Of a stretch of 32,751 nt of DNA, positions 1 through 8,720 are shown piece by piece. The translations under genes were made by a program, and so were the position numbers. Source of the DNA: an uncultured Clostridiaceae bacterium (GTDB lineage Bacteria > Bacillota > Clostridia > TANB77 > CAG-465); contig CANCXL010000020.1 in the NCBI GenBank assembly GCA_947381905.1, forward strand, positions 1 to 32,751, given 5' to 3'. Each line of letters opens with the position of its first letter. Position 1 is the stretch's first letter. The notes below the pieces were generated by a model. That model saw only the letters and a program-made list of their open reading frames with translations, made no database searches and was not told the origin of the DNA.

Positions 1-993
1 ATCATTAGAACCACACATATTTGATGAAATATTAAGTGTAGAACCATTTTGTCCTATGCTAAACCATCCTGTAACATTTGCACCAACTTCGTTTGTTATC
101 CATACATTTCCTGTTCCCCATGATAGTGGAGAAGGTAATGTATCTGTAAGATTCCAATAACTATAATGGAATTCATCATCTGGTACATATTGAGAAATAG
201 AATATTCATAATATGTTCCAATTTCTGCAGATGATGTAGATACAGCTTTTGTTGGAGGTGGCACATCTACTTTAAATAGTGCATTTGCAGCTAATTGGAA
301 ATAACGACCACTCCAATAGAATGAGTAGCTATATCCTTCAAATAATACAGCTGCATGCATACCATCATTAGAATCTCCACCACCAGCTCTAGATCCTATC
401 CAATCTCCTTCTATTCTGTAATTACCACTATTTCTAGCATCTCCTATGACGCCAGTAATGTTTGCACCAGGTTTAAATTGCTCTGATTGGTCTATATCCC
501 AAATAAGTTCATGTCCTTTAACCCATACTGGTTCATTAGTATAGTGGTCTCTAAACGATACTTCTACTAAAATCCATTTATTACTATTTCTTTCACTTCC
601 CCAAACAGCATATCCGCCTCCTGCTTCAATACCATTTACAGATATAAAGTGTGGGCTACTCCAATCTGTATAAGTCATTATCATATCTAGTTGATGTCCA
701 TTATATGTACCGATGTTTGCATATCTTGCACCAACATTTCCTTTGGAAACGGCACTTTCATTTTTGTAATCCTGTCCCTCACTAAACGAAGGAATACGAG
801 TCCATCCAGTGCTTGGAAATCTCTGTATAGATGAATTACTACTCATATGAGCTCTAAATGCATAATCCGATGGAATCAACCAGTTATCCGGATTATGATA
901 TTCTATACCAAAAACTTCTGTATTAATTGATTTTATAGCAAATATCATAACAAACGCCATAAATACTGCCATTAAAATCTTACCTTTTTTCAT
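1..993 (-). CDS. Secreted fimbrial isopeptide-type surface protein, C-terminus outside the window
   Basis: The frame is open for 331 codons from an ATG at 993 to the window edge, so the C-terminus is missing. A near-perfect AAGGAGGTAA ribosome binding site lies about 5 nt upstream. Residues 1 to about 30 form a signal peptide (MKKGKIL followed by a hydrophobic run). The middle is rich in Trp, Gly and aromatic residues with no motif I can name. From about residue 250 (VPPPTKAVSTSSAEIGTYY, then YSISQYVP and LTDTLP) the sequence resembles the start of a fimbrial isopeptide-formation (D2-type) domain, in which a Lys-Asn bond stabilises Gram-positive pilins; this family assignment is by eye. It lies downstream of the SpaA-type protein gene on the same strand, separated by about 210 bp and a terminator, so the two probably belong to one adhesin or pilus locus that continues to the left, where a sortase would be expected. 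Secreted and adhesin-like is well supported; the exact family less so. Confidence 0.75.
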   Translation of the reverse strand, partial: MKKGKILMAVFMAFVMIFAIKSINTEVFGIEYHNPDNWLIPSDYAFRAHMSSNSSIQRFPSTGWTRIPSFSEGQDYKNESAVSKGNVGARYANIGTYNGHQLDMIMTYTDWSSPHFISVNGIEAGGGYAVWGSERNSNKWILVEVSFRDHYTNEPVWVKGHELIWDIDQSEQFKPGANITGVIGDARNSGNYRIEGDWIGSRAGGGDSNDGMHAAVLFEGYSYSFYWSGRYFQLAANALFKVDVPPPTKAVSTSSAEIGTYYEYSISQYVPDDEFHYSYWNLTDTLPSPLSWGTGNVWITNEVGANVTGWFSIGQNGSTLNISSNMCGSND

Positions 994-1152
994 ATATTTA
1001 CCTCCTTAATTATATAAAATTATACACTTTAATTTTACAAGAAAAGTCACATAAAATAAATATATTTTAATATAAAATTAGATTTATTTTTAATATTATT
1101 ACAATATAGTTACAATAAAAACAAATCACTATTTTTTGGCTATATAAATAGC

Positions 1153-1184
1153 AAAAGAAAGATTCAATTTAGAATCTTTCTTTT
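1153..1184 (-). terminator. Intrinsic terminator of the SpaA-repeat protein gene
   Basis: A perfect 13-bp stem (AAAAGAAAGATTC pairing with GAATCTTTCTTTT) with a 6-nt loop starts 19 nt beyond the stop codon of the large minus-strand gene. The stem itself supplies the A-tract and T-tract. The longer T-run is on the plus strand, so it could act in both directions, but no plus-strand gene lies upstream. Confidence 0.7.
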
Positions 1185-1202
1185 TTTATAAAAATATATA
1201 TT

Positions 1203-4200
1203 TTATATATTAGAATTCTTTATCTTTTTTAGTCCAAATACAATTCCGATTATACAAGAAATAGATAATATACTTATCATTATTACTGCAATATCGCCTG
1301 TATTTGTTACAATAAAGTCTATTCTATTTGGTGAATTTTCATCTATTGTAAATACATATCCTTCCATTGATTCTTCATTCATCTCATACCCTTCTGGTGC
1401 CTCAATTTCAGTGAATTTATATGTTCCATAATATGCTTTTTCTATTAGATATTCACCATTTTCATCTGTTACTCCATTTTCTACTAGATATACTACTGAT
1501 CCATCTTCTCTTGTCTTTGGTTCTCCATTTTCATCTAGTAATACAATTGAGAATACACAGCCTTTAAGTGGTTCTCCTGTTTCATCATCTACTTTTAGTA
1601 CTCTTAACTCTTTAGATTTTCTAGTATTTTCTACTTTATGTACCTCTCCTGTCCAAACAAGTTCTTCGTCTACCTGCTCAATTTGTGCAGTAAATGGATG
1701 AGGTTCAGTATTAAGCTCATACATCTTTGGCGCTTTAATTTCAGTAAAGAAATAATTCTTTCCGTTTTCTAATGCGTCAGCTGGAATATATGCAATACCT
1801 TCATCTGATGTTTTAGAACGTAAAATCTCATTTCCTTTATCATCTGTAATACTAAATACACAATTTGGTACTACATCTCCATCAAATATATCTGTTTTCT
1901 TAATAAAGACATTAGCAACTTTATCTTCCATTAATGCAGCATAAACAGTTTCATCTTTTTGTTCTGCTGTAAGAGTAACTTTTATAATATCATTAGATGC
2001 TTCATACCCTTTTGGTGCTACTAATTCTTTAATATAGTATTCACCTAATGGAATTTCTTCAAGAGTTATCATTCCAGATTCATCTGTAATAATTATTGCC
2101 TCTTTAAATTCTTTAGTTACTTCATCTTGAACTTTTAATATATTTGTACATTTTTCATCTAAATAAATTCCATATGTTGCTCCTGAAACAGATTTTATGT
2201 TATTTTCTTTAAAGTACTGTTCAACTTGTTCCTTAGTCATATTTTGTAATTTTTCAACCATAGATTTAACATCATCTTCAATGCTATTATAATCTACTTT
2301 ATTTCCATCAATTAAAACGCTCTTCATAGAAGATGTTGACACTTTAATTAGTGTTATAGTTGCTGTTTCTACTTCGTTTGTAAATACATCTCCACTTACT
2401 ATATTAAATTCTTGTTTATTGTCTTGACTATAATTTAGCTCAAATTCAATATGAACTGGATTTATAGTATATGGATATTTTGTAGCAACTTCTTCAACAT
2501 AGTATTTACCTTTTGGTAAATCCACATTAGTTGTAACATCTCCATCTTCACGTATTGTGATTAAATCTACAAGTCCATTTTTAGGAATAACTATATTATT
2601 TTGATTTGTTTTAATATCTTCATTTGCATAAACTGCAAACGTTGCTTCTGGTATATAATCTTCCTCAAGTTTGTATTTTATTTCGTCAAATCTTTTAGGG
2701 AATGTTAAACCTAATTTTTGTCTCTTATTTGATAATTTTAAATTTGTATCTTGTACTCTTTTTAACTCATTTTTGCTACTTTCAAGGACAACATTTGGTA
2801 TATTATCCTCTTTAATATATCCTTGTGGTGTTATTGTTTCTTTTATCTCATATTCTCCAGGATATAGCTCTATAGTTGTAGCAATTCCCTCATCATTTGT
2901 GGTAATTGTATCTACTAGTGTTCCTTTAGTTACATACGTTACATTTCCATCTGGAGATTTAATATCTTCTGATGAACGTATTTCATATGTTACACCTTTT
3001 AAACCACTTTCTTTATATGTTGGAGTGTATAGTTCTCCATATTCTGTTGTTTTAGTTGCAACTCCTGTAAGCATTTCTCCTGTTTTATATATTTGAAGCC
3101 TTGTTACCAAAGGTCTATCTGATACAGAAACTGTATATATATAATCCTTTTTATTAGCAATTATATCTTCTGCAATTCCCATAGCAGATTTTGTAACATT
3201 TATATATTTGCCACCTTTATCTTTTTTACCAATATCGCTTTCTTTTTGAGGAATGCGAAATTCATCTTCCAGGTAATATCCAACTGGTGCCTTTACTTCA
3301 TATATAATATATTCTCCAGCAATAAGTTTTTCTGGTGTCATTAAATAACCATCATTATTTGTTTTAAATTCATTTATTAATCCACCATCACTATAGCTCA
3401 TTTGCTCTACCCAAGAATTTTCCTCTACATTCCAAATCTTAAATGTAGCGCCAGCTAGTGCTACTCTTGCACCAGTATCTGCATCTTCTTTTTCTATTCT
3501 TGGAATAAATGGTATTGGTTCATCTGCTTCAATTCTATATTGCTTTTCTGTTTGTTTAGTAATAATTACATTTTCTGGTTTAATATAAAATGATGTGTGT
3601 AATTTGTGATCTGATTCTCTTACTTCTGTTATTGTATATTTTCCATAAGGAATTGTGTATGGATAATATTTTTCACCATAACATGATTTTATAGATGTTG
3701 TATGCATATCATCATTTTTATCTATAAATTCTCCATAACCCTTATCATCTATTTTTACATCATAATATATAGGATTATCTGTATTTAATGAAGAATCTAG
3801 AGTAAGTCTTAATATTGCTCCTTGAGAAGGTACTTCTGATGATTCTTCTGTTTGGTTATCATATTTAACCACATATGCAGCACCACGAATTACTTCTTCT
3901 TTTGATACGTCTTTATGATAAGTTCTCTCAACTGTTTGAGCTTCTGGATTTTGATCAAAATAATATTCATTAGTGTCTGCTAGATACCCTTCTGCATATG
4001 AGTAATTATATGTTACGTTATCTATTGTCTCACTATATTTTATTTTTTCTTTTACCATATATTTACCAACAAGTAAATCTCTTGATTCTGCACACCAATA
4101 TCCATCACTATCTTTATGATCTACAGTTATATCATATGCTTTTTCTGTATATGCATCAGTTTGAGGATCATATCTATATATTTCATATATTGCACCTTTA

Positions 4201-6416
4201 AGTTTTGCATCTCCTTGAGTATAATCTATTGGATCTGAATCTACTCTATTTGCATCAACTTTTCTAATTTTTATATACATTTTTTTAGCAACGTCAGTTA
4301 CATATGTAGTATATGGTTCTGTTTTTACTTTTCTGTCTTCTTGTACAAAAACAGTAAAGTTTTCGCATTTTAAAGATATAGGTGATACTTTTGTTTCCTC
4401 AATAACATACTCACCATAAGGTAAATCTTCTATTATACAATATCCATTTGCATCAGTTTGAGCTGTACATTTTCTTGAGAACACATGATCTGTTCCAATT
4501 GAAGATTTTAGAGTTGCTGTAAACTCACATTTGTCTAGTGGAAACTTTGGTGTATTAGATGTAGCCTCTATTGACTTATATACAGGTGTATCATGTCTTT
4601 TAGGCTCATTTGCAACATTTAAAGTTTTAGTAACAGTCTCTTTTCCTTGTGCTTTATTATCTGCTGAAACAACATAAACCTTATTCCTATATGTAACATT
4701 TTCTCCAGATATAACAGCATCTGGATCAACACCAACTGGGAATGTTGTTTCTTTTAAATAATATGTTCCTGTTTTTATTTCTTCAGATATAGCATATCCG
4801 TTTTCATTTGTTGGAGTTATTTCACAAACTTTGTTTCTACATTGTGCATCTCTATATATTGTAAATACTGCACCTGAAAGTTTAGCATCAGTTTTTTCTC
4901 CACTCTTTAATAGCATATGTTTGTTTATTTCAATTTTCATTGATTTAACACTATCTAAAAGCTCACATCCATATGTGTATTCACTTTTATCTTTTTCTAC
5001 CATAATATTAAAGCTTGTAATAGGATTTGCTGAATCTGGTACAACACATTCTTCAATTCTATATTCACCATATGGTATATTATCTATAACACATACACCA
5101 TCATCTCCTGTTACATTTGAGTAGTATACTTGTGTTTCGTCACTAACTAGTACTGCTCTAAATTGTGCACCAGGTAGATATTGTTCAGGGTCATGTGCAA
5201 GTCCTGCAAGTCTTTTTACAATTCTAATGCGTCCATATATTGGAGCATCTCCTACTCTTACAGGTTCTGTAGTAACGTATTCAACTTCTTGTCCTTGATA
5301 CTCAATATTTACTTCAATAAAATCATTATTTAGTTTAAAGCCTCTAGGAGCAGTTGCTTCTTGATAATAGTAGCGTCCAAGTGGCAAATCTCCTATTTCT
5401 TCTGTATTTCCGTTAACATCTGTTGTAACTTCTTTTATAAATTGATTTGCTGTATATATTGTCTTGTTTCCTTCTTTAATTTCTTGTGCAGCATATAGTC
5501 TAAACACAGCACCTTCTAAAGTTGCATCCCCTTTAGTATTTCCTTCATTATCTGCATCATATTTAACTAATCTAACACTACCTCTTTGATATGCATTAGC
5601 TCTTGAAAATTCAGCTTGTCCACCAGCTTGAACCCATTTTTCTTGTCTTCTTAATGAGTCATCACTTTTATTTACCATACCATAAGGTGCATTAACCTCT
5701 TCTATCCAATAAGTGCCTTGTGGTACCTCTAAATATACCCATCCATTATTTTCTAAAATACTATCTCTATATTCGTCTATTCCATCTCCTGTAATATGAA
5801 ATCTTGCCCCAGCAATAGGGTTACCATCTAAATCTGTTTTTCTCATAGCAATTGTACCATTGCTTTGCTTAATTCCCCAATACGCTCCAAGTATTTGTTT
5901 ATTTGAATCTCCTGTGCTTAATAATACATATGCTGTTCCTTCTGGACAGTCTTGATTATTTGCATAGCTCATATATTGTTTATACAAAGCATTATTAGCC
6001 ATTGTTGAACCATCTTTTGGTTTACCATCATCTCCACATAATTTATTTAATGCAAGAGACACAGCACATATTTCATGAGAATCTGTACTTCCTTGTGGAG
6101 CATGGTATAAAATAGCTGCTACGCTTTTATTATATCCTTGCATGCCAGGATAATATACCTTGGCTGTCACCCATGAATTACTATTAGGTGTTGTTTTTCT
6201 ATGCTCTGTACAATACATTCTTCTTCCGTTTAAATCTACACCATCAATGTTTAAATTTTTAACTAAAAAACTTCCACATGTGTATGAACTCCAAGACGAT
6301 TCTCCTTTGTAGTCTACGAATTGGCCGTTTTCATCTGCATATACATTCGTACCATTAATTAATAATAATATGCTAAATATAACAAATGAAAGCATAAACT
6401 TTACCTTTCCTTTCAT
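1203..6416 (-). CDS. Giant SpaA/Cna-B repeat surface adhesin or pilin-like protein with sortase signal
   Basis: This 1737-residue wall-anchored protein is built for cell-surface display. Residues 1-27 are a signal peptide ending NVYA. Residues about 28-185 form an N-terminal head with five cysteines (47, 69, 117, 127, 157); the YC at 68-69 recalls thioester adhesion domains, but the usual TQ motif is not visible. From about residue 187 to 1695 I count 13 repeats of the prealbumin-like SpaA/Cna-B type, recognisable by a start strand with K-D (RKTD, VKYD, LKVD), a GA-F core, a YG(E/K/T)Y turn and EE-APxGY endings; the Lys and Glu of the best-preserved copies suggest intramolecular isopeptide bonds. 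The C-terminus has VTNTGD at 1703-1708, a 21-residue hydrophobic helix and a KKIKNSNI tail, a sortase signal lacking the canonical LP. The start is set by GGAGGGA 6 nt upstream. It probably presents the head domain far from the cell; the ligand is unknown. Confidence 0.9.
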   Translation of the reverse strand: MKGKVKFMLSFVIFSILLLINGTNVYADENGQFVDYKGESSWSSYTCGSFLVKNLNIDGVDLNGRRMYCTEHRKTTPNSNSWVTAKVYYPGMQGYNKSVAAILYHAPQGSTDSHEICAVSLALNKLCGDDGKPKDGSTMANNALYKQYMSYANNQDCPEGTAYVLLSTGDSNKQILGAYWGIKQSNGTIAMRKTDLDGNPIAGARFHITGDGIDEYRDSILENNGWVYLEVPQGTYWIEEVNAPYGMVNKSDDSLRRQEKWVQAGGQAEFSRANAYQRGSVRLVKYDADNEGNTKGDATLEGAVFRLYAAQEIKEGNKTIYTANQFIKEVTTDVNGNTEEIGDLPLGRYYYQEATAPRGFKLNNDFIEVNIEYQGQEVEYVTTEPVRVGDAPIYGRIRIVKRLAGLAHDPEQYLPGAQFRAVLVSDETQVYYSNVTGDDGVCVIDNIPYGEYRIEECVVPDSANPITSFNIMVEKDKSEYTYGCELLDSVKSMKIEINKHMLLKSGEKTDAKLSGAVFTIYRDAQCRNKVCEITPTNENGYAISEEIKTGTYYLKETTFPVGVDPDAVISGENVTYRNKVYVVSADNKAQGKETVTKTLNVANEPKRHDTPVYKSIEATSNTPKFPLDKCEFTATLKSSIGTDHVFSRKCTAQTDANGYCIIEDLPYGEYVIEETKVSPISLKCENFTVFVQEDRKVKTEPYTTYVTDVAKKMYIKIRKVDANRVDSDPIDYTQGDAKLKGAIYEIYRYDPQTDAYTEKAYDITVDHKDSDGYWCAESRDLLVGKYMVKEKIKYSETIDNVTYNYSYAEGYLADTNEYYFDQNPEAQTVERTYHKDVSKEEVIRGAAYVVKYDNQTEESSEVPSQGAILRLTLDSSLNTDNPIYYDVKIDDKGYGEFIDKNDDMHTTSIKSCYGEKYYPYTIPYGKYTITEVRESDHKLHTSFYIKPENVIITKQTEKQYRIEADEPIPFIPRIEKEDADTGARVALAGATFKIWNVEENSWVEQMSYSDGGLINEFKTNNDGYLMTPEKLIAGEYIIYEVKAPVGYYLEDEFRIPQKESDIGKKDKGGKYINVTKSAMGIAEDIIANKKDYIYTVSVSDRPLVTRLQIYKTGEMLTGVATKTTEYGELYTPTYKESGLKGVTYEIRSSEDIKSPDGNVTYVTKGTLVDTITTNDEGIATTIELYPGEYEIKETITPQGYIKEDNIPNVVLESSKNELKRVQDTNLKLSNKRQKLGLTFPKRFDEIKYKLEEDYIPEATFAVYANEDIKTNQNNIVIPKNGLVDLITIREDGDVTTNVDLPKGKYYVEEVATKYPYTINPVHIEFELNYSQDNKQEFNIVSGDVFTNEVETATITLIKVSTSSMKSVLIDGNKVDYNSIEDDVKSMVEKLQNMTKEQVEQYFKENNIKSVSGATYGIYLDEKCTNILKVQDEVTKEFKEAIIITDESGMITLEEIPLGEYYIKELVAPKGYEASNDIIKVTLTAEQKDETVYAALMEDKVANVFIKKTDIFDGDVVPNCVFSITDDKGNEILRSKTSDEGIAYIPADALENGKNYFFTEIKAPKMYELNTEPHPFTAQIEQVDEELVWTGEVHKVENTRKSKELRVLKVDDETGEPLKGCVFSIVLLDENGEPKTREDGSVVYLVENGVTDENGEYLIEKAYYGTYKFTEIEAPEGYEMNEESMEGYVFTIDENSPNRIDFIVTNTGDIAVIMISILSISCIIGIVFGLKKIKNSNI

Positions 6417-6445
6417 ATATTCCCTCCGTTCTTGTAATCTAATCT

Positions 6446-6467
6446 ATGTACATTACATTATGTACAT
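6446..6467. promoter_or_regulatory. Tandem ATGTACAT palindromes, possible operator
   Basis: Two identical 8-bp palindromes, ATGTACAT at 6446-6453 and 6460-6467, are separated by 6 bp. They sit at or just after the expected transcription start of the adhesin gene, between its -10 box and its ribosome binding site. Position and symmetry suit a repressor site, or a short hairpin in the leader; both are inference. Confidence 0.4.
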
Positions 6468-6471
6468 CACA

Positions 6472-6500
6472 ATTTTATCATAAAAATACTATTAACACAA
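6472..6500 (-). promoter_or_regulatory. Sigma-A-type promoter of the SpaA-repeat protein gene
   Basis: Reading the minus strand, TTGTGT (6495-6500) is followed after exactly 17 nt by TAAAAT (6472-6477). The predicted start falls about 50 nt upstream of the ATG. The match is good at -10 and moderate at -35. Confidence 0.55.
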
Positions 6501-6621
6501 TTTTTTAAAATTATATTAAACAATTTTATTAAGCATTTTTTTATATTTTAATAATTTGTAACATATTCTATGCTTATAATTGCATAGTTATCGTATATTT
6601 TAATATATAATCAAAGTTTTC

Positions 6622-6650
6622 TTTACATAATTTTGTTTTTATGCTATAAT
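6622..6650 (+). promoter_or_regulatory. Sigma-A-type promoter of the small unknown gene at 6686
   Basis: TTTACA (6622-6627), a 17-nt spacer and TATAAT (6645-6650) lie 35 bp upstream of the start codon. Transcription would begin near 6657, just ahead of the AAGGAGG ribosome binding site at 6671-6677. Confidence 0.75.
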
Positions 6651-6685
6651 ATTATTATATTTTAAATTTGAAGGAGGAAATTAAT

Positions 6686-7286
6686 ATGGACTTTAATTTA
6701 AATGTACAAAAATTTTTATCTTTATTTGGGGTTGAATATTTACCACGGATGCTTAAGATCACAAGCTATTAAAATAACTGAAATTCTTAAGATTATTGAA
6801 AGTGATAAATCATATGTAATGCCTAATAAGAAAAATACTTATACTAAAAAAACATTAAGAGAATTTTTAAATTATTGTAATTCAGCATATGGAGCTGCTC
6901 AAATTCTTTTTGGAAAAAACGATTACTCATATAATATACTACACTATCCAAGAGAAACAGCAAAATTTGCTAACTTTTTTCTAACGGATTCTACAAAAAA
7001 ATATAATCTAGTAATGCCTGATGATTTTCCAATATCAATATTTACTGATACATTACTATTAAAAATGTTTCCAATAGAATTCATAATAGAAAAAATGATA
7101 ATTAACAAAGAGCAAATTGCAATAAAACGTGATGAAAATACTTGGAATTATTATCTTGAAAAATTTGATGACAACACATCATCTTACCAGACATGTTTAT
7201 CTGTGACTATATCAAATTTAGAAAGAGCAGCAAACAATAATAGACTTAAAGAAATATACAACCTATACTTAGAAAAAGACGCATAA
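6686..7286 (+). CDS. Small protein of unknown function, apparent +1 frameshift near the N-terminus
   Basis: I do not recognise the family. Expression signals are strong: a consensus promoter, then AAGGAGGAAA placed 6-8 nt before the ATG at 6686. That frame, however, ends after 28 codons at a TAA at 6770. The remaining roughly 180 codons, ending at 7286, are open in another frame that begins after a stop at 6699; its first ATG at 6702 has no ribosome binding site of its own. A skip of one base anywhere between 6702 and 6770 joins the two. Candidate places are the A5/T5 run near 6709-6718, the G4 run at 6728-6731 and CGG-A at 6746-6749. The body is soluble-looking, basic and aromatic, with no signal peptide or helix. 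Possible explanations are a sequencing or assembly error, a recent mutation, or programmed frameshifting. The stop codon lies in the loop of the shared terminator. Confidence 0.6.
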
Positions 7287-7297
7287 AGCGTCTTTTT
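7273..7297. terminator. Bidirectional terminator between convergent genes
   Basis: A perfect 10-bp stem (AAAAAGACGC with GCGTCTTTTT) around a 5-nt loop serves both the plus-strand gene, whose stop codon is in the loop, and the minus-strand phosphatase gene, whose stop codon touches the stem edge. T-runs follow on both strands. Confidence 0.85.
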
Positions 7298-7839
7298 TAT
7301 TTTATTTCATATATTTTTATTTCTGCATTATCATGTCCTTTATCATAAATATCTCCTCTTTTAGGAAATCCATTAAAATATGTGTGAATTATTCTACATA
7401 CCCCATTATGAGTTACAATAAGCACATTTTTTCCTTCATATTTAGACTTTAAACTATCAAGTAAACTATATACTCTGTCTCTGCAATCCTCTATTGGCTC
7501 TTCATCTTTTTGAACTTTCTTTCCTAAAGTCCAAAAATCTCTATCATTAAATGTAGTATCAATTTCTGTGTTAATTCCCTCAAAACTTCCAGAATTTCTT
7601 TCAATTAGTGAGTCTTCTATAACTACAGGCTTTTTATTTACATTTACAATTTCTGCTGTTTGCCTTGTTCTTAAAAGTGGTGAACACAAAACAACATCAA
7701 AATTTAATTCTTTAACTATTTTTGCTGCCTCTTTACACTGTTCTATTCCTTTTTCATTTAAGCTTATATCTGTAATAGATAACAGCTTATGCTCTATATT
7801 CCAATCTGTTTGTCCATGTCTAATTACATATATGTACAT
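7297..7839 (-). CDS. Histidine phosphatase (phosphoglycerate mutase-like) family protein
   Basis: This 180-residue cytosolic protein belongs to the branch-1 histidine phosphatase superfamily, which removes phosphate through a phospho-histidine intermediate. The catalytic RHG is at residues 7-9 (IRHGQTDWN), the second conserved arginine is in SPLLRTRQTAE, an acidic residue follows in IERNSGSFEG, and the second histidine is in IVTHNGVCR. All expected active-site residues are present and the length fits the GpmB/CobC-like small members. The substrate cannot be told from sequence: phosphoglycerate, alpha-ribazole phosphate or another sugar phosphate are all possible, and no cobalamin gene is nearby. 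The chosen ATG has GGAGG 6 nt upstream; an ATG 6 nt earlier is too close to that site. It has its own promoter and is transcribed alone, divergent from pdaA. Confidence 0.85.
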   Translation of the reverse strand: MYIYVIRHGQTDWNIEHKLLSITDISLNEKGIEQCKEAAKIVKELNFDVVLCSPLLRTRQTAEIVNVNKKPVVIEDSLIERNSGSFEGINTEIDTTFNDRDFWTLGKKVQKDEEPIEDCRDRVYSLLDSLKSKYEGKNVLIVTHNGVCRIIHTYFNGFPKRGDIYDKGHDNAEIKIYEIK

Positions 7840-7865
7840 ACCATACCTCCATTAATATAAGTTTT

Positions 7866-7894
7866 ATTTTAACATATAAGTTTTAACAGTTCAA
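7866..7894 (-). promoter_or_regulatory. Sigma-A-type promoter of the histidine phosphatase gene
   Basis: On the minus strand TTGAAC (7889-7894), 17 nt, then TAAAAT (7866-7871). The start would be about 20 nt upstream of the ribosome binding site GGAGG. Confidence 0.6.
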
Positions 7895-7937
7895 TAATAT
7901 TTTTATTTTTAAATAATATAATTAATTAGGTGATATA

Positions 7938-8720
7938 ATGTTTTGCATAATAACTAAACAAAAATTATTTTTATTTTCATTAATAGTAACTCTAGCAGTG
8001 GCAGGAATCGTATCAAGCTTCGTATTTGCTTCAAGTCAAACATCATGGGGATTATGCTTTAGGGAAGCAAATAAAGTTCCTGAAGGAAATGCTAAGGCTG
8101 AGGATCTATTAAAATACGATGCATATTTTGTGGGAGATACTCAAAAAAAGAATATATATCTTACATTTGATGTTGGATATGAGGCAGGTTTTACAGAAAA
8201 TATTCTTGATACTTTAAAGAAAAATGATGTAAAGGCAACTTTTTTTATTGTAGGAAATTATTTTGATTCAAATCCAGATACAATAAAAAGAATGGATGAA
8301 GAAGGACATATAGTAGCAAACCATACACTTACACATCCTAATATGTCTAAAATGTCTACATTTGAAGATTTTAAAGCACAAATAGAGCCTAACGAACAAA
8401 AATACAAAAATATTACAGGTAAAGATATGAAAAAGTACTATAGACCACCTCAAGGTGTATATAATACTCAAAACTTACAAGATGCACAAAATTTAGGATA
8501 TAAAACAATTTTCTGGTCAGTAGCTTATGTAGATTGGGAAAGAGATAATCAACCAACACATCAAAAAGCAATGGAAACTTTACAAAAAAGAATACATGAT
8601 GGTGCAATTATTCTACTACATTCAACATCTAAAACAAATATGGAGATTCTAGACGAATTTATTAATACGCTAAAAGATCAAGGGTATGTATTTTCAAGTC
8701 TAGACGAACTTTGTGAATGA
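7938..8720 (+). CDS. pdaA: Polysaccharide deacetylase, probable peptidoglycan muramic-acid deacetylase PdaA
   Basis: This 260-residue protein is a carbohydrate esterase family 4 enzyme that best matches the PdaA (delta-lactam) subfamily. In Bacillus, PdaA deacetylates N-acetylmuramic acid in spore cortex peptidoglycan so that muramic delta-lactam can form, which later marks cortex for germination lysins. Residues 1-32 are a signal anchor. Motifs seen are LTFDVGYE with the catalytic Asp78, the metal pair in NHTLTHP (His129, His133), RPPQGVY, FWSVAYVDW and LLHSTS. The mature N-terminus (WGLCFREANKVPEG, then YDAYFVGD) also follows PdaA. The ATG is preceded by AGGTGAT. The stop overlaps the next start (ATGA at 8717-8720), so the SpoVB-like flippase is translationally coupled. 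A sporulation-specific promoter would be expected; I could not identify one with confidence in 7840-7937. Confidence 0.85.
   Translation: MFCIITKQKLFLFSLIVTLAVAGIVSSFVFASSQTSWGLCFREANKVPEGNAKAEDLLKYDAYFVGDTQKKNIYLTFDVGYEAGFTENILDTLKKNDVKATFFIVGNYFDSNPDTIKRMDEEGHIVANHTLTHPNMSKMSTFEDFKAQIEPNEQKYKNITGKDMKKYYRPPQGVYNTQNLQDAQNLGYKTIFWSVAYVDWERDNQPTHQKAMETLQKRIHDGAIILLHSTSKTNMEILDEFINTLKDQGYVFSSLDELCE

Noticed and set aside
2671..3096. Plus-strand open frame of 141 codons inside the SpaA-repeat gene
   Set aside because: It is antisense to a strongly supported gene, has no ribosome binding site and its product has no sensible pattern. The same applies to other antisense frames in this window, such as those inside lepA, the PBP gene and priA.
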